NCBI RefSeq assembly: GCF_014200575.1
Contig: NZ_JACHBZ010000002.1
Span: forward strand, 124,001-188,000
Direction: 5' to 3'
Length of the DNA stretch: 64,000 bases
Source of the DNA: Mucilaginibacter saanensis
Lineage (GTDB): Bacteria > Bacteroidota > Bacteroidia > Sphingobacteriales > Sphingobacteriaceae
The notes below the pieces were generated by a model, which searched no databases, was not told the DNA's origin, and was given only the letters and a program-made list of their open reading frames with translations. Shown piece by piece: positions 51,387 through 60,381 of the stretch (position 1 is its first letter; each line of letters begins with the position of its first letter). The position numbers and the translations under genes are program-made.

Positions 51387-51647
51387 CATGAACTACTGAA
51401 TTTTTAAAGTGGTTTCGGTTTGATGGATACCAAAAAGTGTGTAGCCTTTACAATGTAAATAACATGTAACGGGAAGTAGTGGCTTTACCTTATACCTTAA
51501 TCAGGTAACTATTACCCAAACATCTTTTCTCTGGATATATTAACAAGAGTCGGTAATAAAAGAACTTCCTGCCTTATCGGCAGGGTATGGTCATGGACTT
51601 GCAAGTGTAATTTGCGGGCAAGTATCCCAGATCTTTTATGTATAAGG

Positions 51648-51682
51648 CAACCCGGTTCTCTTTTAACAAGATAACCGGGTTG
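51648..51682 (+). terminator. Terminator-like hairpin upstream of the GntR gene
   Basis: Arms CAACCCGGTT and AACCGGGTTG with a 15-base loop, followed by TTTATTTT. It lies about 310 bases after the susD stop codon and before the GntR gene. Confidence 0.65.
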
Positions 51683-51815
51683 TTTATTTTAAGTTTAAAA
51701 GGCTTATATAAATGATAATTTGGCAGAGAATGGAGCCTAAACGGACTTATAATGGAGAAATAGGGCAACTGAGATGCTGCCTTTTTTCTTACTTTGCCTA
51801 AAATTTACAGGAATA

Positions 51816-52826
51816 ATGGATAAAATTATTCAGGAAATAAAGAAACTTTCGGAAATACCTTCATATTCAAAGCATGACCGGTTTGTTCAGGGCATGATCA
51901 ACGCTATTACTGAAAAATTAGTTGTGCAAGGTGAAATGCTGCCCTCGGTGAACAAATTAATTAAAGCGCTTGGGTTTTCAAGGGAAACTATCATGAAGGG
52001 CTATAAGGATTTGATAAGCAGGGGTATTGTTGAATCAAAAAACAGGCTTGGTTTTTTTGTGGGTAACGGTAATACAGAACAAACACTAAAGGTGGCATTG
52101 TTAATGTATAACCTGGATACCTTTGAAGAGCAATTTTACCGGAATTTCCGTCAGGAGCTTGGCCCTAATATTCATTTAAGTACTTATTTTCATCACGGAG
52201 ATATTGAAATATTTGAAACCATCCTCACGCAAATAAAAGCGAAGTATGGCATGTATGTTGTGGCCCCCATCCCTCATTCAAAAACTAAAGAGTTATTGGA
52301 TGTTATCCCGCGCAATAAATTATTGATGTTTGACCGTTTTGAACCTTTGGATGGAGATTTTAATCATATAACCCAGGAGTTTGGTCAATCGTCTTATGAT
52401 GTATTTTCAAAATTGGCACCCAGAATAAGCCAGTTTGACGAAATTATATTTTTTCATTCACCCAGTTCCCTGGACCCTCAGGAAATCGTTTCATCTTTCA
52501 AGAAATTTCTGAAGGATTTTAAAATAAAAGGGCGTATTGTTAAAGAATATATGCCCGGATCGGTGGAAAAAGGGAAGGTTTATTTCACACTTGACAACTT
52601 TGCACTCTGGCAAATTATGCGCGATTGTAATAGTCAGAAACTAATACCAGGAAAGGATCTGGGTGTACTTTCCAGTAATGATGAACCCGCTAAGGAAGTT
52701 ATCGGGGTTACTACCTTTTCGGCAGATTTTTCAAGCATGGGAAAATTGGCCGGTCAGGCGGTGTTGAATAAAGAAAAGATCAGCTTAACAGTGCCCACGA
52801 TACTGTTTGAACGACATACACTTTAA
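51816..52826 (+). CDS. GntR-family transcriptional regulator with LacI-like sugar-binding domain
   Basis: I chose the ATG at 51816 (preceded by AGGAAT) over an in-frame ATG at 51774; 336 residues. N-terminal winged HTH of GntR type (about 10-80, GEMLPSVNKLIKALGFSRETIMKGYKDLISRGIVESKN), then a periplasmic-binding-protein-like effector domain (about 90-336, AKYGMYVVAPIPHSKTKELLDVI ... GKDLGVLSSNDEPAKEVIGVTTFSADFSSMGKLAGQAVL). It is encoded between the susCD and glycosidase operons, both of which carry the AATAGACCA operator, so it is the obvious candidate repressor, released by a sugar. Its own promoter shows no such site. The last 20 bases overlap a possible TTG start of the symporter gene. 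Confidence 0.88.
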   Translation: MDKIIQEIKKLSEIPSYSKHDRFVQGMINAITEKLVVQGEMLPSVNKLIKALGFSRETIMKGYKDLISRGIVESKNRLGFFVGNGNTEQTLKVALLMYNLDTFEEQFYRNFRQELGPNIHLSTYFHHGDIEIFETILTQIKAKYGMYVVAPIPHSKTKELLDVIPRNKLLMFDRFEPLDGDFNHITQEFGQSSYDVFSKLAPRISQFDEIIFFHSPSSLDPQEIVSSFKKFLKDFKIKGRIVKEYMPGSVEKGKVYFTLDNFALWQIMRDCNSQKLIPGKDLGVLSSNDEPAKEVIGVTTFSADFSSMGKLAGQAVLNKEKISLTVPTILFERHTL

Positions 52827-52842
52827 CCTAAATATCATAAAG

Positions 52843-54441
52843 GTGAACTGGCTTATTTTAATCAGCTTTCTTTTTTTTACAGGTATCGTTGCCTTGGCTT
52901 CCTGGTATAAATTACGAAAAAATAAGTTAACCACCCTGAATAGTTTGTTCCTGGCCGATAGGAACCTGGGCTTTCTGTTGGTAGGTGGCGGGCTGTTGTT
53001 CACCAATATCAATACGGCTACCATCGTTGGCGAAAATGAGCTCACCTATACCCACAATATGTCGGTGATGGCCTGGGGTATCACCTCGGTGCTGGCCATG
53101 CTCATTGTATCAGAGTTTTTAATGCCCATGTATCTTAAGCTGGGTATAGCTACCACGCCAGATTATTTAAGGCTGCGGTATAGCCCTGGCGTTGGCAAAC
53201 TGGTATCAGTTGTTTTTTTAATCAGTTATGTTGTCAATTTGCTGCCCTCAGTGTTGTATAGCGGAGCTGTAGCATTTAATGGCTTATTTCATTTTTCGGA
53301 TGTGTGGAAAACTGACTATTGGACAACCATCTGGCTATTGATATGGGTTATGGGCAGCATAGGGTGCCTGTATTCGTTGTTAGGCGGGTTAAGGGCAATT
53401 GCAGTATCTGATACCTTACTTGGCCTGGGTATTTTTGCAGGTGGGTTGCTGTTGCCGTTCTTCGGCTTAAGGTATCTTGGCAATGGCAATATGCTGGCCG
53501 GGCTGCATATCCTGCTTAACCAGCATCGGGAGCACCTGAACAGCATTGGTTCTGCTACGGATCCCATACCTTTTGGCACCCTGTTCACCGGTATGCTGTT
53601 AGTGAATTTGTATTATTGGGGTACCGAGCAATATATTGTACAGCAGGTGCTGGCATCAAAAGATCTTAAAAACAGTCAAAAGGGTATAGCGGTAGCCTGT
53701 TTAGGCAAACTGATATCGCCATTACTGTTGAACATACCGGGTTTAATTGCAGTACATATTTTTACGCACCTGGATAATCCGGCAGAAGTATTCCCTAAGC
53801 TGGATAGCCTGGTTTCGCCGCCGTTTATTGCGGGTTATATAGCGGCTATCATTTTTGGCGCAGCCATTACTACCTTTAATGCAGGTTTAAATAGTTCAAG
53901 CACATTGTTTGTATTAAATATTTACAAACCGTGGATGGAAAAACGATCCAGGCCAACCACAGAAAAGAGCCTGATCAGCACAGCCAAAAAATTTGAGATC
54001 CTGATTTGTTTATTGGCCATGTTTATTGCGCCGTTCATCATTTTTGTAAAAAATGGTTTCTATACTTATGTACAAATGGTAAATGGCTTTTTTAACGTAC
54101 CTATTTTTACCATTATGTTCATGGGTTTTGTAACTAAAAAGGTACCTGCTATAGCCGCTAAAATAGGGTTGTTGTTCTTCATTGTCACTTACGGGCTTAC
54201 GCAATTGGTATTTGATCTTCACATTCATTTTTTACACATACTGGCTATATTATTTGTGATCACCTGCGGTATCATGTACGGCATAGGTAAACTTTACCCC
54301 ATGCCGGTACCTTATAGCCACCAGCTTAATAATTTAGTAGATATAAAACCCTGGAAAAACCGGCATATCTATAATGCCATATTATTACTCCTTATGGTTA
54401 TGATGTTCCTGCTGTTTTCTCCGCTTGGATTGGCAAAATAA
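52843..54441 (+). CDS. Sodium/solute symporter (SSS family), sugar type
   Basis: About 530 residues with roughly 13-14 membrane helices and SSS family text: LFLADRNLGFLLVGGGLLFTNINTATIVGENELTY, TPDYLRLRYSPGVG, LLGGLRAIAVSDTLLG, YYWGTEQYIVQQVLASKDLKNSQKG and FNAGLNSSSTLFVLNIYKP. It imports a sugar released by the neighbouring glycosidases across the inner membrane. I prefer the GTG at 52843 (start of VNWLILISF); a TTG at 52807 would overlap the regulator gene. It is translationally linked to the GntR gene. Confidence 0.88.
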   Translation: MNWLILISFLFFTGIVALASWYKLRKNKLTTLNSLFLADRNLGFLLVGGGLLFTNINTATIVGENELTYTHNMSVMAWGITSVLAMLIVSEFLMPMYLKLGIATTPDYLRLRYSPGVGKLVSVVFLISYVVNLLPSVLYSGAVAFNGLFHFSDVWKTDYWTTIWLLIWVMGSIGCLYSLLGGLRAIAVSDTLLGLGIFAGGLLLPFFGLRYLGNGNMLAGLHILLNQHREHLNSIGSATDPIPFGTLFTGMLLVNLYYWGTEQYIVQQVLASKDLKNSQKGIAVACLGKLISPLLLNIPGLIAVHIFTHLDNPAEVFPKLDSLVSPPFIAGYIAAIIFGAAITTFNAGLNSSSTLFVLNIYKPWMEKRSRPTTEKSLISTAKKFEILICLLAMFIAPFIIFVKNGFYTYVQMVNGFFNVPIFTIMFMGFVTKKVPAIAAKIGLLFFIVTYGLTQLVFDLHIHFLHILAILFVITCGIMYGIGKLYPMPVPYSHQLNNLVDIKPWKNRHIYNAILLLLMVMMFLLFSPLGLAK

Positions 54442-54442
54442 A

Positions 54443-54473
54443 TTTGGACAGTAAAAAAAAATAAGTAATTTTA
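54443..54473 (+). promoter_or_regulatory. Promoter of the glycosidase operon: TTTG-N19-TAATTTTA
   Basis: -33 TTTG at 54443..54446 and -7 TAATTTTA at 54466..54473 with 19 bases between, the same geometry as the promoter at 46500..46530. It begins two bases after the symporter stop codon. Confidence 0.65.
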
Positions 54474-54476
54474 TAA

Positions 54477-54495
54477 AATAGACCAGAATAGACCT
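54477..54495 (+). promoter_or_regulatory. Direct-repeat operator AATAGACCA-g-AATAGACCT
   Basis: Matches 18 of 19 bases of the site at 46536..46554, starting three bases after the -7 box. This links the glycosidase operon to the susCD operon under one regulator. Confidence 0.65.
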
Positions 54496-54550
54496 GTTTC
54501 TAAATATTCAGACTATTAACCGATTGATTTTTTACCGTATCATTTTAATT

Positions 54551-56014
54551 ATGCATGTCAAATCTTACTTAATGTACATGAAAGCTGTTTTTGCAATTAT
54601 GCTTGTGTGTTTTTTCTATACAGGCAAGGCCCAGGAAGCGGACGTTACTTTTACGTCGTCAGACAAAAAAGTTGAGCGGTCATTTGAATGGGCCAAAGGT
54701 ATGGCGTTGCACTATAAGGGGCACCCGGCCGATGCGGTTGGAGCTTGGTATGAATCGGCATTACCGCCCCGTGATGCTTTTTGTATGCGTGATGTTTCAC
54801 ATCAAAGCATAGGTGCCGAAATACTGGGTTTAAATCGTGAGAACTATAACATGCTCAGCCTGTTTGCCGGTAATATATCTGCATCAAAAAACTGGTGCTC
54901 TTACTGGGAGATGAATAAAAATGGTAAGCCGGCCCCGGAAGATTACCGTAACGATCAAGAGTTCTGGTATAATCTGCCGGCCAATTTTGATGTATTGTCT
55001 GCCACCTGGAAACTTTACTTATGGACCGGCGATAAGCGCTATATCAATGATCCTGTATTTACCCGGTTTCAGCAAAAGTCGGTAATGGAATATATAGATC
55101 AATGGGTGCTTTCGGCAGATTCTATCCTGACTCGGCCCGCTCATCCCAATGCGCCAACTCCTTTTAATGACAGTGATTCTTTTCACCGTTGCAGGGGCTT
55201 ACCTTCTTATTCAGAAGGGGTACCCAATTTAAAAGCAGGGGCCGATCTGGTGGCGGCTTTATATCGTGGATTGATAACCTACTCGGCCATCATGGCAGAG
55301 GCAGGCAAATCAAAAGAGGCCGCCTTATATGCCCGTAAAGCCGAAAGCTACAGGCAACAGCTGGAAGCTAAATGGTGGGATAATAAGGATAAACTTTATT
55401 ATACCTATTATAGTAACGATGGCTATTTTGGTAAAGATGAAGGCGAAACCTTTTTGCTTTGGTTTGATGCGCTTAAAGATAATGACCGGGTTAAACATAC
55501 CCTGGATCATTTAAGTTCCAAAATTTGGAACGTGGAAAATACATCCTACCTGCCCCTGATATTTTATAACAAGGGTAGCTGGGATAAGGGCAGGGATTAT
55601 ATCCTGTACCTGGCTGACAAGAGTACGCCACGAAGAGAATACCCTGAGGTTTCCTTCGGGGTGATTGAGGCTGTAGTTCAGGGGTTGATGGGAGTGGCAC
55701 CCGATGCAAGGACGGTAAGCGTAAGCACCATTTATAAAAGCAATACGAGTGATGATGCAGCTGTGCATAACCTTCGCGTGCTGAATACTGTAGTTGATAT
55801 CAGTCATCTTAACAATCATCAGTCCATCATGAGTAACAAAGGGAGCCGGCCATTAAAATGGAAAGCCATGTTTAACGGAAGTTTCCCGCGTGCTTATGTA
55901 AACGGCCGTGCGGTTGCCATAAAGAGAACAACCGATTCGCAAGGCAAGGTAATCTCTTTTGCAACAACCACCGTTGCTCCACAACAGCAGGTAAAAATCA
56001 GTGTGGAGCGCTAA
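54551..56014 (+). CDS. Secreted (alpha/alpha)6-barrel glycosidase, family unassigned
   Basis: About 487 residues from the ATG at 54551; further in-frame ATGs at 54572 and 54578 would also give a good signal peptide (MKAVFAIMLVCFFYTGKAQ). The rest reads as a six-hairpin glycosidase: WYESALPPRDAFCMRDVSHQSIGAEILGL near the start (acidic pair after a PPRDAF motif), FDVLSATWKLYLWTGDKRY, YSEGVPNLKAGADLVAALYRGL, AESYRQQLEAKWW and a C-terminal beta domain. It resembles GH63/GH78-type barrels in general but I cannot place it. First gene of the operon; the second glycosidase starts 25 bases later. Confidence 0.7.
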   Translation: MHVKSYLMYMKAVFAIMLVCFFYTGKAQEADVTFTSSDKKVERSFEWAKGMALHYKGHPADAVGAWYESALPPRDAFCMRDVSHQSIGAEILGLNRENYNMLSLFAGNISASKNWCSYWEMNKNGKPAPEDYRNDQEFWYNLPANFDVLSATWKLYLWTGDKRYINDPVFTRFQQKSVMEYIDQWVLSADSILTRPAHPNAPTPFNDSDSFHRCRGLPSYSEGVPNLKAGADLVAALYRGLITYSAIMAEAGKSKEAALYARKAESYRQQLEAKWWDNKDKLYYTYYSNDGYFGKDEGETFLLWFDALKDNDRVKHTLDHLSSKIWNVENTSYLPLIFYNKGSWDKGRDYILYLADKSTPRREYPEVSFGVIEAVVQGLMGVAPDARTVSVSTIYKSNTSDDAAVHNLRVLNTVVDISHLNNHQSIMSNKGSRPLKWKAMFNGSFPRAYVNGRAVAIKRTTDSQGKVISFATTTVAPQQQVKISVER

Positions 56015-56039
56015 ATATAACTATCCCAAAAATAACTTC

Positions 56040-58088
56040 ATGACATTATTCCCGAATAAGATACTGCTGACAATAGCAGTTATATTGATCCTTTTTTCTG
56101 CCGCTTACGCTCAAACAGTTAGTCTGCCTGAGCAAAATGACAGGTGGGCTATACAACGCGATGGCAGCATTATGTGGACTATTGATAATCGATTGCCTCA
56201 TGCTGATCATATCGAAATGTCTGGCGAAAAAGTATCTCTTTGGGTAGCCTATAAGATTGATAACGACCGATCATGCTACCTTACCCGGGCCGTGGTTTTC
56301 CCCGGTTTCCGGATGCTGCCCGATGATACCCGAAGCCACATAGCCTATACTTTTGACGACAACGCCTTACCCCGTATGTATGTTGATGGAGAACTATTAA
56401 GGCCGGATGCCTCCAAATCAGGCATAAATGTGCAAACAAAAGCCATCAGTCAGCATGGCGTAATGAGGATTGAGGAAACTGCCGGGCAACCTGCATCGGT
56501 TAAAATTGAGCATAGCTTATTTCCTTCGGTTGATAAACCCCTCGCTATCGAGAGTTTTAAATTGACCAATGTAAGCACCAAACCGGTAACCGTATCTATT
56601 GAGCACCTGAAACGCGAAACCACTACGGATACAGGTAGCAGCAAACAGTCGCCTCATACAGTAATTATACGCTCTTTAAATGATGGCCGGCATACTTTAC
56701 AACCGGGACAGTCCTGTACGTTTTCGGTTGCTTATTCAGCTACCGATCATCCGGAAACGCCGGTGTCTGTTTCGCCCGATGCTGAAGAAAAAGCCAGAAG
56801 AAGCCGTTTAGACGAGATTTCGGCCCCTTTACAATTGCAAACGCCTGATAGTATTTTGAATACTATGTTCAGTTTTGCCAAGATCAGGGCAACAGAAAGC
56901 ATCTTTAAAACCAAGGGGGGATATATGCACAGCCCTGGCGGCCTGTCATACTATGCTGCTATCTGGGCCAACGACCAGGCAGAGTATATTAACCCATATT
57001 TCGCTTTTTCAGGCGACAGAATTGGAAATCTTTCGGCCATGAATGCCTACCGGATGTTTGCCCGGTATATGAATAAAAATTACAAACCGCTGCCCAGCTC
57101 CATAGTTGCCGAAGGGGATACGGTTTGGCAAGGCGCCGGCGACAGGGGCGATCAGGCAATGATAGCCTACGGGGCTTCCCGCTACGCGCTTACTTATGGC
57201 AATGTTGACTCTGCCAAAGTGTTATGGCCACTAATAAGCTGGTGCCTGGAATATAGCCACAGACATATTAATGCGCAGGGTGTGGTAGAATCAAAAAGTG
57301 ATGAATTGGAAGGGCGCTTTCCATCTGGCAAGGCTAACCTTTCAACCAATTGTCTTTATTATGACGCGCTGATTTCAGCGGCCTGGTTAGGTAAGCAATT
57401 GAATTTACCAAAAGCACAAACCGATCAATATATCCGGCAGGCAGCCATGCTTAAAACCAATATCGAGAAATATTTTGGTGCAGATATCGCTGGCTTTCAT
57501 ACCTATAAATATTACGAAACCAATGATGTTTTACGGGCCTGGATTTGTATGCCACTGGCTATGGGCATATATGACAGGAGCCAGGCAACTGTAGATGCGC
57601 TTTTTTCACCCAAGCTCTGGACAGCTGACGGACTGGCTACCGAAGCAGGCAAAGATACTTTTTGGGACCGGTCTACACTGTACGCGCTCCGCGGGATATT
57701 ACAAGCCGGGGAAACAGACCGTGCGATAGCCTTTTTACATTACTACTCGCGGCGCCGGCTTTTGGGTGAGCATGTGCCTTACGCCGTTGAGGCTTATCCC
57801 GAAGGTAACCAGCGCCATCTTTCGGCAGAAAGCGGGTTGTATTGCCGCGTATTTATAGAGGGGTTGTTTGGCATCAGGCCTACCGGCTTTAATAGTTTTA
57901 ATTGTACGCCAAGGTTACCAAAAGGGTGGAAGGAAATGGCCTTGAATAATATTCACGCTTTTGGCAAAAACTTTGACCTGAAAATAACCAGACGAAACGA
58001 GGGGCAAGTGGATGTACTTGTTAAACAAAATGGAAAAATAAAAACTTACAAAGCATTAACCGGAAAACCTGTTCGTGTAGTGTTATAA
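56040..58088 (+). CDS. Secreted six-hairpin glycosidase with N-terminal beta-sandwich, family unassigned
   Basis: 682 residues from the ATG at 56040 (MTLFPNKILLTIAVILILFSAAYAQ signal peptide); a longer in-frame start at 56001 overlaps the previous gene. The N-terminal half (about 25-260) is a beta-sandwich (LPHADHIEMSGEKVSLWVAYKI). The catalytic (alpha/alpha)6 barrel follows (about 280-620): GGYMHSPGGLSYYAAIWANDQAEYINPYFAFSG, TVWQGAGDRGDQAMIAYGASRYAL, VESKSDELEGRF and AEAYPEGNQRHLSAESGLYCRVFIEGL. Candidate acids are the Asp of WANDQAE and the Glu of SDELEG or YPEGN; this is inference. It works with the preceding enzyme, SusCD and symporter on one unknown glycan. Confidence 0.7.
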   Translation: MTLFPNKILLTIAVILILFSAAYAQTVSLPEQNDRWAIQRDGSIMWTIDNRLPHADHIEMSGEKVSLWVAYKIDNDRSCYLTRAVVFPGFRMLPDDTRSHIAYTFDDNALPRMYVDGELLRPDASKSGINVQTKAISQHGVMRIEETAGQPASVKIEHSLFPSVDKPLAIESFKLTNVSTKPVTVSIEHLKRETTTDTGSSKQSPHTVIIRSLNDGRHTLQPGQSCTFSVAYSATDHPETPVSVSPDAEEKARRSRLDEISAPLQLQTPDSILNTMFSFAKIRATESIFKTKGGYMHSPGGLSYYAAIWANDQAEYINPYFAFSGDRIGNLSAMNAYRMFARYMNKNYKPLPSSIVAEGDTVWQGAGDRGDQAMIAYGASRYALTYGNVDSAKVLWPLISWCLEYSHRHINAQGVVESKSDELEGRFPSGKANLSTNCLYYDALISAAWLGKQLNLPKAQTDQYIRQAAMLKTNIEKYFGADIAGFHTYKYYETNDVLRAWICMPLAMGIYDRSQATVDALFSPKLWTADGLATEAGKDTFWDRSTLYALRGILQAGETDRAIAFLHYYSRRRLLGEHVPYAVEAYPEGNQRHLSAESGLYCRVFIEGLFGIRPTGFNSFNCTPRLPKGWKEMALNNIHAFGKNFDLKITRRNEGQVDVLVKQNGKIKTYKALTGKPVRVVL

Positions 58089-58541
58089 AACATTTTTACT
58101 CTAAAAAAATGGGACGATAGTATTAATGAAAAAGAATCCCTCGCTTATGGTTGTTTACTGTACCAAATGAGGGTGGAGCGAAGTATAATGAATAACGCAC
58201 CGAGGAGAATCAGTTTTGATTTTCCTTTTCTTTGGATGTTTTCACCTTTTCCTGGTATTGCTTTACGGTAGTCCAAAGATGATATTAACCTTAAAACAGG
58301 TAGTAGGCCTTAACTGCTGACTGTAAAGGCGGCCCCTGCGACGGTGACCGAAGCCTTCAGCGACCTGAATTTAAAGTTGTTGTCACACCAGTCAACCCAA
58401 AGATCCCGCGTTAGAAAGAAGTTATTGTTAGGCTCAAAGCGGCAAAATGAAGATCAATATTACTTTGACCCTCATTTTACCTTTGATGAATTTGAAAATT
58501 GCGCCGCTAAGTTTGCAGCCTCTGTACGCAAATAAAGGGGA
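58089..58541. other. Intergenic region between convergent operons
   Basis: About 450 bases with only a doubtful small frame at 58344..58535. No terminator hairpin was recognised. Confidence 0.5.
58344..58535 (+). CDS. Small hypothetical protein or gene remnant
   Basis: 63 codons with a basic middle (QRSRVRKKLLLGSKRQNEDQ) and an acidic/aromatic end (YYFDPHFTFDEFENCAAKFA). The composition is protein-like but there is no recognisable domain and no clear ribosome binding site. It may be the tail of a lost gene. Confidence 0.25.
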   Translation: MTEAFSDLNLKLLSHQSTQRSRVRKKLLLGSKRQNEDQYYFDPHFTFDEFENCAAKFAASVRK

Positions 58542-59522
58542 CTATAATTTCAATAATTTATCAGCATTTCCATGGGCTATTTTTTCCAGGTCGGCAGATG
58601 AAAGCTGCAGGCTATCCAGATAATTTTTACCTGCCTCATTGGTGCTAAAAGGATAATCTATTGAAAACAGGATCTTATCAATCCCAAAGGTGTCAATCGC
58701 GATCTGTAACGGTGGGGTTGTAAATAATCCACTGGTGGTAATGTAAACCTGATCGTGCAGGGTTTGTATAATAGAGCGCTGGTTGTTTCCGCCCTTATCA
58801 ATACCAAACATCTTATCACTACGCACCATCATCATTGGCAGCATTTCGCCCATGTGGCCGATGATGAGTTTAAGCTTGGGGTATTTATCTAAAGTGCCGG
58901 ATACGATCAGTCGTAAAACATGGAGCGCTGTTTCTGAATGCCAGCCCCAACCCGCTATGGATAAGAAGGTTCCGGCTTGTTTGGGCAAGTTGCTGTAATA
59001 GGCATCAAACACGGCCTTGGGCGGCAAGCCGGGATGCAGGTAAATAGGCACATCAAGTTGCTCGGCGCGCTTTAAAATGGATGCATATTTAGCATCATCT
59101 AAAAATTCATCATTGGTAAGGCCATTGATGAGTGCGCCGCAAAAAGCATAAGATTTTACGGTTCGCTCCAGTTCATCTGCCGCAGCTTCGGGATTTGTTG
59201 TTGGCAAGTGTGCAAAGGCTGTAAACCGGCCGGGATGAGCCGAAATCCGTTCGGCTATGGCATCATTATACATTTTGGCAAAAGCAGGGCCATGGCTGGC
59301 ATCAAGCAGGTCGGCACCCGCCCCAACAACCGAAAGCACCTGGGTAGTAATACCGTTTGCATCCATTGACTGCAGGCGTTCGCCGGTAATATCTGCCAGC
59401 TTGGGGATCAGCATTTGCATGTTGGGCGACTGACCTAAATAATCTCTATCTTTTGCTTCTTGTGGGATCTGATCAACCAGTTCAGGAAACGTTACATGTT
59501 CTTCAAGGGTGACAATGCGCAT
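58542..59522 (-). CDS. Amidohydrolase-family decarboxylase (gamma-resorcylate/ACMSD type)
   Basis: 326 residues from the ATG at 59522 (MRIVTLEEHVTF), preferred over an upstream in-frame ATG at 59576. Metal ligands of the family are present: Glu7 and His9 in LEEH, His in YLHPGLPP, His in IGHMGEMLP, and Asp in FSIDYPFS near the C-terminus. Such enzymes decarboxylate hydroxybenzoates or amino-muconate semialdehyde in the cytoplasm. The exact substrate is not readable. It lies 71 bases downstream of a Crp-family regulator gene on the same strand, which may control it. Confidence 0.85.
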   Translation of the reverse strand: MRIVTLEEHVTFPELVDQIPQEAKDRDYLGQSPNMQMLIPKLADITGERLQSMDANGITTQVLSVVGAGADLLDASHGPAFAKMYNDAIAERISAHPGRFTAFAHLPTTNPEAAADELERTVKSYAFCGALINGLTNDEFLDDAKYASILKRAEQLDVPIYLHPGLPPKAVFDAYYSNLPKQAGTFLSIAGWGWHSETALHVLRLIVSGTLDKYPKLKLIIGHMGEMLPMMMVRSDKMFGIDKGGNNQRSIIQTLHDQVYITTSGLFTTPPLQIAIDTFGIDKILFSIDYPFSTNEAGKNYLDSLQLSSADLEKIAHGNADKLLKL

Positions 59523-59593
59523 ATATATGTTTTTATAGTGAACAACAAAGGTCATGTTGATCAAATGGAAAAACATTGATCTGGATCAAAAAA

Positions 59594-60163
59594 TCAGATT
59601 TTTGATTTTAATCGGCTTAGCGCCTCCTGGGAGATATTGAGATAATTGGCCACCAGTTTATTAGATAAGCGTTGCACCATGTGCGGATTCTCCTTTAACA
59701 GCAACTTATAGCGCTCGGTAGCATCCTGTGTAACAAAACTTTGTAAGCGCCTGGTGTTATTAACATAGGCAAACTCCAGCAAATTACGATAGAATTTTTC
59801 CCAGCAGGGTAAAACGTCAAGCAAATAATAAAAATCGGCACGCGAAATGTACACCAGCTCAGTAGTTTCAATGGCCTTTGTAATTTCAGTTAAAGGCTCG
59901 CCGCTGATAAAGGAGGTTAGCGAGGTAGAAAGCGCATTTTCAAAAGCAAATCTGCGGGTAACTTCGGCACCGTCTTCCTTTACAAAATATACCCTCAAAC
60001 AGCCTTTGTTTACAAAATACATTCTCCTGGCAGGGTTGCCCAAATTATTTATTACCTCGTTTTTTTTAAGGGTCAAAGCCTTAAAATAGGAAAGGATAAC
60101 CTGCAGCTGTTCATCGTTCACTACAATCCTGTCTGTAATATATTTAGCCAATTGCTGATACAT
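59594..60163 (-). CDS. Crp/Fnr-family transcriptional regulator
   Basis: 189 residues: cyclic-nucleotide-binding-like beta-barrel (about 20-115, KKNEVINNLGNPARRMYFVNKGCLRVYFV) and a C-terminal winged HTH (about 145-189, RLSNKLVANYLNISQEALSRLKSKI). The conserved cAMP-contact residues of classical Crp are not obvious, as in many Bacteroidota members. Its position upstream of the decarboxylase suggests local control. Confidence 0.85.
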   Translation of the reverse strand: MYQQLAKYITDRIVVNDEQLQVILSYFKALTLKKNEVINNLGNPARRMYFVNKGCLRVYFVKEDGAEVTRRFAFENALSTSLTSFISGEPLTEITKAIETTELVYISRADFYYLLDVLPCWEKFYRNLLEFAYVNNTRRLQSFVTQDATERYKLLLKENPHMVQRLSNKLVANYLNISQEALSRLKSKI

Positions 60164-60342
60164 GCTGTAAATGTAACTATCGGTAGCAATTTACTCATTA
60201 AAAACGAGGGAAGACAGTTGGCCCTTCCAGGTTATTTTAAGCGTGTTCATATTTCTATATTATAAAAGCGGATATAATACTGGCTTAATCTATTATTTAT
60301 TCAGCAAGGGGATAGCCATTTATAGTTTGGCATCATTATTAA

Positions 60343-60371
60343 ACCTATCCGGATGGGGTATCCGGATAGGT
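60343..60371 (-). terminator. Hairpin after the TonB receptor gene
   Basis: Arms ACCTATCCGGAT and ATCCGGATAGGT with a 5-base loop, 10 bases beyond the receptor stop codon on the minus strand. The T-run after it is weak. Confidence 0.65.
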
Positions 60372-60381
60372 ATTTTGGAAA

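Larger units (their letters stand above)
51338..51815. other. Intergenic region with two hairpins between susD and the GntR regulator
   Basis: After the hairpin at 51348..51386 the region holds a second terminator-like structure at 51648..51682 and several smaller inverted repeats. TTTG at 51419..51422 is followed 19 bases later by TAGCCTTT, a weak promoter match. A small transcript between them is possible but unproven. Confidence 0.5.
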
